64,000 nucleotides of DNA, taken from positions 1,105,501 through 1,169,500 of the forward strand of contig JAWQEG010000412.1 in assembly GCA_033782935.1 (NCBI GenBank), given 5' to 3'. Made by a program: the position numbers and the translations under genes. The notes beneath the pieces are model-generated. The model searched no databases. It saw nothing but the letters and a program-made list of their open reading frames with translations, and was not told where the DNA came from. Origin of the DNA: Petrolisthes cinctipes. Taxonomy: Eukaryota > Arthropoda > Malacostraca > Decapoda > Porcellanidae. Shown here piece after piece: positions 24,099 through 37,028 of the stretch. Within the stretch, counting starts at the first letter, position 1; each line of letters opens with the position of its first letter.

Positions 24099-27000
24099 CT
24101 GAATTTGAGATATCGCCTTTACTCACCTAAATATCGATTTTTAGCATGTTTTGAGCCTATATTTTTAAAATACTCTAACACGGAGTAAGCATGTACAGAT
24201 CGCTTCTGGGACCCCAAAATATCGAATTTTCGAGTGTTTTGAGCCTGAATTTGAGATATAAACGGGTACTGAAGATGCATGCACATATCGACTTTTGTGC
24301 ACCTAAAACATCGATTTTGAGCATGTTTTGGTCCTGTATTTTGAAAATACTCTAACACGGAGTAGGCATGTACAGATCGCTTCTGAGACCCCAAAATATC
24401 AAATTTTCAGGTGTTTACGGCCAGAATTTGAGATATAAACGGGTACAGAAGATCCATACACATATTGACTTTGGGCACCAAAAATATCGATTTTCAGCAT
24501 GTTTTGGGCCTGAATTTTGAAAATACTCTAACACGAAGTAGGCATGTACAGATCGCTTCTGAGACCCCAAAATATCAAATTTTCAGGTGTTTAGGGCCAG
24601 AATTTGAGATATAAGCGGGTAAAGAAGATGCATGCACATATCGACTTTTGGGCACCTATAAGATCGATTTTCAGTATGTTTTTGGCCTGTATTTTGAAAA
24701 TACTCTAACACGGAGTAGGCATGTACAGATCGCTTCTGTGACCCCTAAATATCGGTTTCGGTTGTTTTGGGACTGAATTTGAGATATCGACTTTTTGGCA
24801 CCTAAAATATCGATTATTAGCATGTTTTTAGCCTATATTTTGAAAATATTCTAGCACTGAGTAGGCATGTACAGATTGCTTCTAGGACCCCAAAATATTG
24901 AATTTTCGGGTGTTTTGAGCCTGAATTTGAGATATAAACGGGTACAGAAGATACATGCACATATTGACTTTGGGCATCTAAATTATCGATTTTCAGCATG
25001 TTTTGGGGCTGTATTTTGAAAATACTCTAACACGGAGTAGGCATGTACAGATCGCTTCTGGGACCCCAAAATATCGAATTTTCGGGTGTTTTGAGCCTGA
25101 ATTTGAGATATAAACGGGTACTGAAGATGCATGCACATATCGACTTTTGGGCACCTAAAACATCGATTTTGAGCATGTTTTGGGCCTGTATTTTGAATAT
25201 ACTCTAACACGGAGTAGGCATGTACAGATCGCTTCTGGGACTTCAAAATATCGAATTTTCGGGTATTTCGGGCCTGAATTTGAGATATCGCCTTTACGCA
25301 CCTAAAATATCGATTTTAGCATGTTTTGGGCCTATATTTTGAAAATATTCTAGCACTGAGTAGGCATGTACATATCGCTACTGGGACCCCAAAATATCGA
25401 ATTTTCGGGTGTTTTGAGCTTGAATTGGAGATATAAACGAGTACAGAAGATGCATGCACATATCGACTTTAGGGCACCTAAAATATCGATTTTGAGCATG
25501 TTTTGAGCCTATATTTTGAAAACATTCTAGCACAGAGTAGGCATGTACAGATCGCTTCTGGGACCCAAAAATATCGAATTTTCGGGAGTTTAGGGCCAGA
25601 ATTTGAGATATAAACGGGTACAGAAGATGCATGCACATATCGACTTTTGGGCACCTAAAAGATCGATTTTCAGTATGTTTTTGGCCTGTATTTTGAAAAT
25701 ACTCTAACACGGAGTAGGCATGTACAGATCGCTTCTCGGGCCTTAAAATATCGAATTTTGGGGTGTTTTGAGCTTGAATTTGAGATCTAAACGAGTACAG
25801 AAGATGCATGCACATATCGTCTTTTGAGCACCTAAAATATCTATTTTGAGCATGTTTTGGGCCTGTATTTTGAAAATACTCTAACACGGAGTAGGCATGT
25901 ACAGATCGCTTCTGGGACCCCTAAATATCGAATTTTGGGGTGTTTTGAGCCTGAATTTGTGATATAAACGAGTATAGAAGATCCATACACTTATTGACTT
26001 TGGGCACAAAAAATATCGATTTTCAGCATGTTTTGGGCCTGAATTTTGAAAATACTCTAACACGAATTAGGCATGTACAGATCGCTTCTGAGACCCCAAA
26101 ATATCAAATTTTCGGGTGTTTAGGGCCAGAATTTGAGATATAAACGGGTACAGAAGATGCATGCACATATCGACTTTTGGGCACCTAAAAGATCGATTTT
26201 CAGTATGTTTTTGGCCTGTATTTTGAAAATACTCTAACACGGAGTAGGCATGTACAGATCGCTTCTGGGACCCCTAAATATCGAAGTTTGGGGTGTTTTG
26301 GGACTGAATTTGAGATATCGACTTTTTGGCACCTAAAATATCGATTTTTAGCATGTTTTTAGCCTATATTTTGAAAATATTCTAGCACTGAGTAGGCATG
26401 TACAGATTGCTTCTGGGACCCCAAAATATTGAATTTTCGGGTGTTTTGAGCCTGAATTTGAGATATAAACGAGTATAGAAGATGCATACACATATTGACT
26501 TTGGGCACCAAAAATATCGATTTTCAGCATGTTTTGGGCCTGAATTTTGAAAAAACTCTAACACGGAGTAGGCATGTACAGATCGCTTCTGGGACCCCAA
26601 AATATCGAATTTTCGGGTGTTTTGGGCCTGAATTTGAGATATCGCCTTTACGCACCTAAAATATCGATTTTTAGCATGTTTTGAGTCTATATTTTGAAAA
26701 CATTATAGCACTGAGTAGGCATGTACATATCGCTTCTGGGACCCAAAAATAAAGAATTTTCGGGTGTTTAGGGCCAGAATTTGAGATATAAACGGGTATA
26801 GAAGATGCATGCACATATCGACTTTTGGGCACCTAAAAGATCGATTTTCAGTATGTTTTTGGGCTATATTTTGAAAATACTCTAGAACTGAGTAGGCATG
26901 TACAGATTGCTTCTGGGACCCCAAAAAATTGAATTTTCGGGTGTTTTGAGCCTGATTTTGAGATATAAACGGGTACAGAAGATACATGCACATATTGACT

Positions 27001-30000
27001 TTGGGCATTTAAAATATCGATTTTCAGCATGTTTTAGGCATGTATTTTGAAAATACTCTAACACGGAGTAGGCATGTACAGATAGCTTCTGGGACCCAAA
27101 AATATCGAATTTTAGGGTGTTTTGAGCCTGAATTTGAGATATAAACGAGTACAGAAGATGCATGCACATACCGACATTTGGGCACCTAAAATATCGATTT
27201 TGAGCATGTTTTGAGCCTATATTTTGAAAACATTCTAGCACTGAGTAGGCATGTACAGATCGCTTCTGGGACCCCAAAATATCGAATTTTCGGGTGTATT
27301 GAGCCTGAAATTGAGATATAAACGAGTATAGACGATGTATACACATATTGACTTTGCTCACCAAAAATATCGATTTTCAGCATGTTTTGGGCCTGAATTT
27401 TGAAAATACTCTAACACGGAGTAGACATGTACAGATCGCTTCTGGGACCCCAAAATATCGAATTTTCGGGTGTTTAGGGCCAGAATTTGAGATATAAACG
27501 GGTACAGAAGATGCATGCACATATCGACTTTTGGGCACCTAAAAGATCGATTTTCAGTATGTTTTTGGCCTGTATTTTGAAAATACTCTAACACGGAGTA
27601 GGCATGTATAGATCCCTTGTGAGACCCCTAAATATCGAATTTTCGGGTGTTTTGGGACTGAATTTGAGATATCGACTTTTTGGCACCTAAAATGTCGATT
27701 TTTAGCATGTTTTTAGCCTATATTTTGAAAATATTCTAGCACTGAGTAGGCATGTACAGATTGCTTCTGAGACCTCAAAATATTAAATTTTCGGGTGTTT
27801 TGAGCCTGAATTTGAGATATAAGCGGGTACAGAAGATACATGCACATATTGACTTTGGGCATCTAAAATATCGATTTTCAGCATGTTTTTTGGCTGTATT
27901 TTGAAAATACTCTAACACGGAGTAGGCATGTACAGATCGCTTCTAGGACCCCAAAATATCAAATTTTCGGGTGTTTTGAGCCTGAATTTGAGATATAAAC
28001 GGGTACTGAAGATGCATGCACATATCGACTTTTGGGCACCTAAATCATCGATTTTGAGCATGTTTTGGGCCTGTATTTTGAAAATACTCTAACACTAAGT
28101 AGGCATGTACAGATCGCTTCTGGGACCCCAAAATATCGAATTTTCGGGTGTTTTGGGCCTGAATTTGAGATATCGCCTTTACACACTTAAAATATCGATT
28201 TTTAGCATGATTTGAGCCTATATTTTGAAAATATTCTAGCACTGAGTAGGTATGTACAGATCGCTTCTGGGACCCCAAAATATCGAATTTTAGGGTGTTT
28301 TGAGCTTGAATTTGAGATATAAACGAGTACAGAAGATGCATGCACATATCGACTATTGGGCACCTAAAATATCGATTTTGAGCATATTTTTAACCTATAT
28401 TTTGAAAACATTCTAGCACTGAGTAGGCATGTACCGATCGCTTCTGGGACCCCTAAATATCGAATTTTCGGGTGTTTTGGGCCTTAATTTGAGATATCGA
28501 CTCTTTGACACCTAAAATATCGATTTTTAGCATGTTTTTAGCCTATATTTTGAAAATATTCTAGCACTGAGTAGGCATGTACAGATTGCTTTTGGGACCC
28601 CAAAATATTGAATTTTCGGGTGTTTTGAGACTGAATTTGAGATATAAACGGGTACAGAAGATACATGCACATATTGACTTTGGGCATCTAAAATATCGAT
28701 TTTCAGCATGTTTTGAGCATGTATTTTGAAAATACTCTAACACGGAGTAGGCATGTACAGATCGCTTCTGGGACCCCAAAATATCGAATTTTCGAGTGTC
28801 TTGAGCCTGAATTTGAGATATAAACGGATACTGAAGGTGCATGCACATATCGACTTTTTGGCACCTAAAACATCGATTTTGAGCATTTTTTTGTCGTGTA
28901 TTTTGAAAATAGTCTAACACCGAGTAGGCATGTACAGATCGCTTCTGGGACCCCAAAATATCGAATTTTAGGGTGTTTTGAGCCTGAATTTGAGATATAA
29001 ACGAGTATAGAAGATGCATACACATATTGACTTTGGGCACCAAAAATATCGATTTTCAGCATGTTTTGGGCCTGAATTTTGAAAATACTCTAACACGGAG
29101 TAGGCATGTACAAATCGCTTCTGGGACCCCAAAATATCGTGTTTTAGGGTGTTTTGAGCCTGAATTTGAGATATAAACGGGTACAGAAGAATATTGACTT
29201 TGGGCATCTAAAATATCGATTTTCAGCATGTTTTGGGCCTGTATTTTGAAAATACTCTAACACGGAGTAGGCATGTACAGATCGCTTCTGGGACCCCAAA
29301 ATATCGTGTTTTCGGGTGTTTTGAGCCTGAATTTGAGATATAAACGGGTACTGAAGGTGGATGCACATATCGACTTTTTGGCACCTAAAACATCGATTTT
29401 GAGCATGTTTTTGGCGTGTATTTTGAAAATACTCTAACACGGAGTAGGCATGTACAGATCGCTTCTGGGACCCTTAAATATAGAATTTTCGGGTGTTTTG
29501 GGCCTTAATTTGAGATATCGACTTTTTGGCACCTAAAATATCGATTTTTAGCATGTTTTTAGCCTATATTTTGAAAATATTCTAGCACTGAGTAGGCATG
29601 TACAGATCGCTTCTGGGACCCCAAAATATCGAATTTTCGGGTGTTTTGAGCCTGAATTTGAGATATAAACGAGTACATAAGATGCATCCACATATCGACT
29701 TTTGGGCACCTAAAATATCGATTTTGAGCATGTTTTGAGCCTATATTTTGAAAACATTCTAGCACTGAGTAGGCATGTACAGATCGCTTCTGGGACCCCA
29801 AAATATCGAATTTTCGGGTGTTTTGAGCCTGAATTTGAGATATAAACGAGTATAGAAGATGCATACACATATTGACTTTGGGCACCAAAAATATCGATTT
29901 TCTGCATGTTTTGGGCCTGAATTTTGAAAATACTCTAACACGGTGTAGGCATGTACATATCGCTTCTGGGACCCCAAAATATCGAATTTTCGGGTGTTTA

Positions 30001-30433
30001 GGGTTAGAATTTGAGATATAAACGGGTACAGAAGATGCATGCACATATCGACTTTTGGGCACCTAAAAGATCGATTTTCAGTATGTTTTTGGCCTGTATT
30101 TTGAAAATACTCTAACACCGAGTAGGCATGTACAGATCGCTTCTGGGACCCCTAAATATCAAATTTTCGGGTGTTTTGGGACTGAATATGAGATATCGAC
30201 TTTTTGGCACCTAAAATGTCGATTTTTAACATGTTTTTAGCCTATATTTTGAAAATATTCTAGCACTGAGTAGGCATGTACAGATTGCTTCTGGGACCCC
30301 AAAATATTGAATTTTCGGGTGTTTTGAGCCTGAATTTGAGATATAAACGGGTACTGAAGATGCTTGCACATATCCACTTTTGGGCACATATAACATCGAT
30401 TTTGAGCATGTTTTGGGCCTGTATTTTGAAAAT
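23170..30433 (+). repeat. Block E, copy 1 of a 7,263-bp tandem duplication
   Basis: Position p in this block matches p+7,263 for the first 5.9 kb, then p+6,594 after a deletion in copy 2. Shared private markers include 'taaccaggag', a short gap in 'aaatatcggtttcggttg' (24750), 'ctcgggccttaaaatatc' (25737) and 'aataaagaattttcggg' (26749). Differences are scattered single bases, for example 'gagtaagc' at about 24187 against 'gagtaggc' at about 31450. Confidence 0.9.
29104..29772 (+). repeat. Four-monomer segment missing from block E copy 2
   Basis: Starts 29104, 29271, 29448, 29596 and 29773. The first monomer carries the 9-bp L2 deletion (167 bp) and two members carry 'aaaatatcgtgtttt'. In copy 2 the flanks 29103 and 29773 are joined in register at 36367, consistent with unequal exchange between equivalent monomer positions. 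Confidence 0.85.
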
Positions 30434-33400
30434 ACTCTAACCAGGAGTAGGCATGTACAGATCGCTTCTGGGACCCCAAAATATCGAATTTTCGGGTGTT
30501 TTGGGCCTGAATTTGAGATATTGCCTTTACGCACCTAAAAAATCGATTTTTAGCATGTTTTGAGCCTAAAATTTGAAAATATTCTAGCACTGAGTAGGCA
30601 GGTACAGATCGCTTCTGGGACCCCAAAATATCGAATTTTCGGGTGTTTTGAGCTTGAATTTGAGATATAAACGGGTACAGAAGATGCATTCACATATCGA
30701 CTTTTGGGCACCTAAAATATCGATTTTGAGCATGTTTTGAGCCTATATTTTGAAAATATTCTAGCACTGAGTAGGCATGTAGAGATTGCCTCTGGAACCC
30801 CAAAATATTGAATTTTCGGGCTTTTTGAGCCTGAATTTGAGATATAAACGGATACTGAAGATGCATGCACATATCGACTTTTGGGCACTTAAAAGATCGA
30901 TTTTCAGTACGTTTTTGGCCTGTATTTTGAAAATACTCTAACACAGAGTAGGCATGTACAGATCGCTTCTGGGACCCCAAAATATCGAAGTTTCGGGTGT
31001 TTTGAGCCTGAATTTGAGATATAAACGGGTACTGAAGATTCATGCACATATCGACTTTTGGGCACCTAAAACAACGATTTTGAGCATGTTTTACGCCTGA
31101 ATTTTGTAAATACTCTAACACGGAGTAGGTATGTACAGATCGCCTCTGGGACCCCAAAATATCGAATTTTCGGTTGTTTTGGGCCAGAATTTGAGATATA
31201 AACTGGTACTGAAGATGCATGCACATATCGACTTTTGGGCACCTAAAACATCGATTTTGAGCCTGTTTTGGGCCTGTATTTTGTAAATACTCTAACACGG
31301 AGTAGGCATGTACAGATCGCTTCTGGGACCCCAAAATATCGAATTTTCGGGTGTTTTGGGCCTGAATTTGAGATATCGCCTTTACTCACCTAAATATCGA
31401 TTTTTAGCATGTTTTGAGCCTATATTTTTAAAATACTCTAACACGGAGTAGGCATGTACAGATCGCTTCTGGGACCCCAAAATATCGAATTTTCGAGTGT
31501 TTTGAGCCTGAATTTGAGATATAAACGGGTACTGAAGATGCTTGCACATATCGACTTTTGTGCACCTAAAACATCGATTTTGAGCATGTTTTGGTCCTGT
31601 ATTTTGAAAATACTCTAACACGGAGTAGGCATGTACAGATCGCTTCTGAGACCCCAAAATATCAAATTTTCAGGTGTTTACGGCCAGAATTTGAGATATA
31701 AACGGGTACTGAAGATCCATACACATATTGACTTTGGGCACCAAAAATATCGATTTTCAGCATGTTTTGGGCCTGAATTTTGAAAATACTCTAACACGGA
31801 GTAGGCATGTACAGATCGCTTCTGAGACCCCAAAATATCAAATTTTCAGGTGTTTAGGGCCAGAATTTGAGATATAAACGGGTAAAGAAGATGCATGCAC
31901 ATATCGACTTTTGGGCACCTATAAGATCGATTTTCAGTATGTTTTTGGCCTGTATTTTGAAAATACTCTAACACGGAGTAGGCATGTACAGATCGCTTCT
32001 GTGACCCCTAAATATCGGTTTCGGTTGTTTTGGGACTGAATTTGAGATATCGACTTTTTGGCACCTAAAATATCGATTATTAGCATGTTTTTAGCCTATA
32101 TTTTGAAAATATTCTAGCACTGAGTAGGCATGTACAGATTGCTTCTAGGACCCCAAAATATTGAATTTTCGGGTGTTTTGAGCCTGAATTTGAGATATAA
32201 ACGGGTACAGAAGATACATGCACATATTGACTTTGGGCATCTAAATTATCGATTTTCAGCATGTTTTGGGGCTGTATTTTGAAAATACTCTAACACGGAG
32301 TAGGCATGTACAGATCGCTTCTGGGACCCCAAAATATCGAATTTTCGGGTGTTTTGAGCCTGAATTTGAGATATAAACGGGTACTGAAGATGCATGCACA
32401 TATCGACTTTTGGGCACCTAAAACATCGATTTTGAGCATGTTTTGGGCCTGTATTTTGAATATACTCTAACACGGAGTAGGCATGTACAGATCGCTTCTG
32501 GGACTTCAAAATATCGAATTTTCGGGTATTTCGGGCCTGAATTTGAGATATCGCCTTTACGCACCTAAAATATCGATTTTAGCATGTTTTGGGCCTATAT
32601 TTTGAAAATATTCTAGCACTGAGTAGGCATGTACATATCGCTACTGGGACCCCAAAATATCGAATTTTCGGGTGTTTTGAGCTTGAATTGGAGATATAAA
32701 CGAGTACAGAAGATGCATGCACATATCGACTTTAGGGCACCTAAAATATCGATTTTGAGCATGTTTTGAGCCTATATTTTGAAAACATTCTAGCACAGAG
32801 TAGGCATGTACAGATCGCTTCTGGGACCCAAAAATATCGAATTTTCGGGAGTTTAGGGCCAGAATTTGAGATATAAACGGGTACAGAAGATGCATGCACA
32901 TATCGACTTTTGGGCACCTAAAAGATCGATTTTCAGTATGTTTTTGGCCTGTATTTTGAAAATACTCTAACACGGAGTAGGCATGTACAGATCGCTTCTC
33001 GGGCCTTAAAATATCGAATTTTGGGGTGTTTTGAGCTTGAATTTGAGATCTAAACGAGTACAGAAGATGCATGCACATATCGTCTTTTGAGCACCTAAAA
33101 TATCTATTTTGAGCATGTTTTGGGCCTGTATTTTGAAAATACTCTAACACGGAGTAGGCATGTACAGATCGCTTCTGGGACCCCTAAATATCGAATTTTG
33201 GGGTGTTTTGAGCCTGAATTTGTGATATAAACGAGTATAGAAGATCCATACACTTATTGACTTTGGGCACAAAAAATATCGATTTTCAGCATGTTTTGGG
33301 CCTGAATTTTGAAAATACTCTAACACGAATTAGGCATGTACAGATCGCTTCTGAGACCCCAAAATATCAAATTTTCGGGTGTTTAGGGCCAGAATTTGAG

Positions 33401-36400
33401 ATATAAACGGGTACAGAAGATGCATGCACATATCGACTTTTGGGCACCTAAAAGATCGATTTTCAGTATGTTTTTGGCCTGTATTTTGAAAATACTCTAA
33501 CACGGAGTAGGCATGTACAGATCGCTTCTGGGACCCCTAAATATCGAAGTTTGGGGTGTTTTGGGACTGAATTTGAGATATCGACTTTTTGGCACCTAAA
33601 ATATCGATTTTTAGCATGTTTTTAGCCTATATTTTGAAAATATTCTAGCACTGAGTAGGCATGTACAGATTGCTTCTGGGACCCCAAAATATTGAATTTT
33701 CGGGTGTTTTGAGCCTGAATTTGAGATATAAACGAGTATAGAAGATGCATACACATATTGACTTTGGGCACCAAAAATATCGATTTTCAGCATGTTTTGG
33801 GCCTGAATTTTGAAAAAACTCTAACACGGAGTAGGCATGTACAGATCGCTTCTGGGACCCCAAAATATCGAATTTTCGGGTGTTTTGGGCCTGAATTTGA
33901 GATATCGCCTTTACGCACCTAAAATATCGATTTTTAGCATGTTTTGAGTCTATATTTTGAAAACATTATAGCACTGAGTAGGCATGTACATATCGCTTCT
34001 GGGACCCAAAAATAAAGAATTTTCGGGTGTTTAGGGCCAGAATTTGAGATATAAACGGGTATAGAAGATGCATGCACATATCGACTTTTGGGCACCTAAA
34101 AGATCGATTTTCAGTATGTTTTTGGGCTATATTTTGAAAATACTCTAGCACTGAGTAGGCATGTACAGATTGCTTCTGGGACCCCAAAAAATTGAATTTT
34201 CGGGTGTTTTGAGCCTGATTTTGAGATATAAACGGGTACAGAAGATACATGCACATATTGACTTTGGGCATTTAAAATATCGATTTTCAGCATGTTTTAG
34301 GCATGTATTTTGAAAATACCCTAACACGGAGTAGGCATGTACAGATAGCTTCTGGGACCCAAAAATATCGAATTTTAGGGTGTTTTGAGCCTGAATTTGA
34401 GATATAAACGAGTACAGAAGATGCATGCACATACCGACATTTGGGCACCTAAAATATCGATTTTGAGCATGTTTTGAGCCTATATTTTGAAAACATTCTA
34501 GCACTGAGTAGGCATGTACAGATCGCTTCTGGGACCCCAAAATATCGAATTTTCGGGTGTATTGAGCCTGAAATTGAGATATAAACGAGTATAGACGATG
34601 TATACACATATTGACTTTGCTCACCAAAAATATCGATTTTCAGCATGTTTTGGGCCTGAATTTTGAAAATACTCTAACACGGAGTAGACATGTACAGATC
34701 GCTTCTGGGACCCCAAAATATCGAATTTTCGGGTGTTTAGGGCCAGAATTTGAGATATAAACGGGTACAGAAGATGCATGCACATATCGACTTTTGGGCA
34801 CCTAAAAGATCGATTTTCAGTATGTTTTTGGCCTGTATTTTGAAAATACTCTAACACGGAGTAGGCATGTATAGATCCCTTGTGAGACCCCTAAATATCG
34901 AATTTTCGGGTGTTTTGGGACTGAATTTGAGATATCGACTTTTTGGCACCTAAAATGTCGATTTTTAGCATGTTTTTAGCCTATATTTTGAAAATATTCT
35001 AGCACTGAGTAGGCATGTACAGATTGCTTCTGGGACCTCAAAATATTAAATTTTCGGGTGTTTTGAGCCTGAATTTGAGATATAAACGGGTACAGAAGAT
35101 ACATGCACATATTGACTTTGGGCATCTAAAATATCGATTTTCAGCATGTTTTTTGGCTGTATTTTGAAAATACTCTAACACGGAGTAGGCATGTACAGAT
35201 CGCTTCTAGGACCCCAAAATATCAAATTTTCGGGTGTTTTGAGCCTGAATTTGAGATATAAACGGGTACTGAAGATGCATGCACATATCGACTTTTGGGC
35301 ACCTAAATCATCGATTTTGAGCATGTTTTGGGCCTGTATTTTGAAAATACTCTAACACTAAGTAGGCATGTACAGATCGCTTCTGGGACCCCAAAATATC
35401 GAATTTTCGGGTGTTTTGGGCCTGAATTTGAGATATCGCCTTTACACACTTAAAATATCGATTTTTAGCATGATTTGAGCCTATATTTTGAAAATATTCT
35501 AGCACTGAGTAGGTATGTACAGATCGCTTCTGGGACCCCAAAATATCGAATTTTAGGGTGATTTGAGCTTGAATTTGAGATATAAACGAGTACAGAAGAT
35601 GCATGCACATATCGACTATTGGGCACCTAAAATATCGATTTTGAGCATATTTTTAACCTATATTTTGAAAACATTCTAGCACTGAGTAGGCATGTACCGA
35701 TCGCTTCTGGGACCCCTAAATATCGAATTTTCGGGTGTTTTGGGCCTTAATTTGAGATATCGACTCTTTGACACCTAAAATATCGATTTTTAGCATGTTT
35801 TTAGCCTATATTTTGAAAATATTCTAGCACTGAGTAGGCATGTACAGATTGCTTTTGGGACCCCAAAATATTGAATTTTCGGGTGTTTTGAGCCTGAATT
35901 TGAGATATAAACGGGTACAGAAGATACATGCACATATTGACTTTGGGCATCTAAAATATCGATTTTCAGCATGTTTTGAGCATGTATTTTGAAAATACTC
36001 TAACACGGAGTAGGCATGTACAGATCGCTTCTGGGACCCCAAAATATCGAATTTTCGAGTGTCTTGAGCCTGAATTTGAGATATAAACGGATACTGAAGG
36101 TGCATGCACATATCGACTTTTTGGCACCTAAAACATCGATTTTGAGCATTTTTTTGTCGTGTATTTTGAAAATAGTCTAACACCGAGTAGGCATGTACAG
36201 ATCGCTTCTGGGACCCCAAAATATCGAATTTTAGGGTGTTTTGAGCCTGAATTTGAGATATAAACGAGTATAGAAGATGCATACACATATTGACTTTGGG
36301 CACCAAAAATATCGATTTTCAGCATGTTTTGGGCCTGAATTTTGAAAATACTCTAACACGGAGTAGGCATGTACAGATCGCTTCTGGGACCCCAAAATAT

Positions 36401-37028
36401 CGAATTTTCGGGTGTTTTGAGCCTGAATTTGAGATATAAACGAGTATAGAAGATGCATACACATATTGACTTTGGGCACCAAAAATATCGATTTTCTGCA
36501 TGTTTTGGGCCTGAATTTTGAAAATACTTTAACACGGTGTAGGCATGTACATATCGCTTCTGGGACCCCAAAATATCGAATTTTCGGGTGTTTAGGGTTA
36601 GAATTTGAGATATAAACGGGTACAGAAGATGCATGCACATATCGACTTTTGGGCACCTAAAAGATCGATTTTCAGTATGTTTTTGGCCTGTATTTTGAAA
36701 ATACTCTAACACCGAGTAGGCATGTACAGATCGCTTCTGGGACCCCTAAATATCAAATTTTCGGGTGTTTTGGGACTGAATATGAGATATCGACTTTTTG
36801 GCACCTAAAATGTCGATTTTTAACATGTTTTTAGCCTATATTTTGAAAATATTCTAGCACTGAGTAGGCATGTACAGATTGCTTCTGGGACCCCAAAATA
36901 TTGAATTTTCGGGTGTTTTGAGCCTGAATTTGAGATATAAACGGGTACTGAAGATGCTTGCACATATCCACTTTTGGGCACATATAACATCGATTTTGAG
37001 CATGTTTTGGGCCTGTATTTTGAAAATA
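30434..37028 (+). repeat. Block E, copy 2 (6,594 bp, one 669-bp deletion)
   Basis: Follows copy 1 directly. The switch lies within 'gtattttgaaaatactctaac' near 30428-30440, where the sequence passes from the block-end context to the block-start context. Relative to copy 1 it lacks exactly four monomers (167 + 177 + 148 + 177 = 669 bp, equivalent to 29104-29772); the deletion point is the monomer boundary at 36367. Confidence 0.9.
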
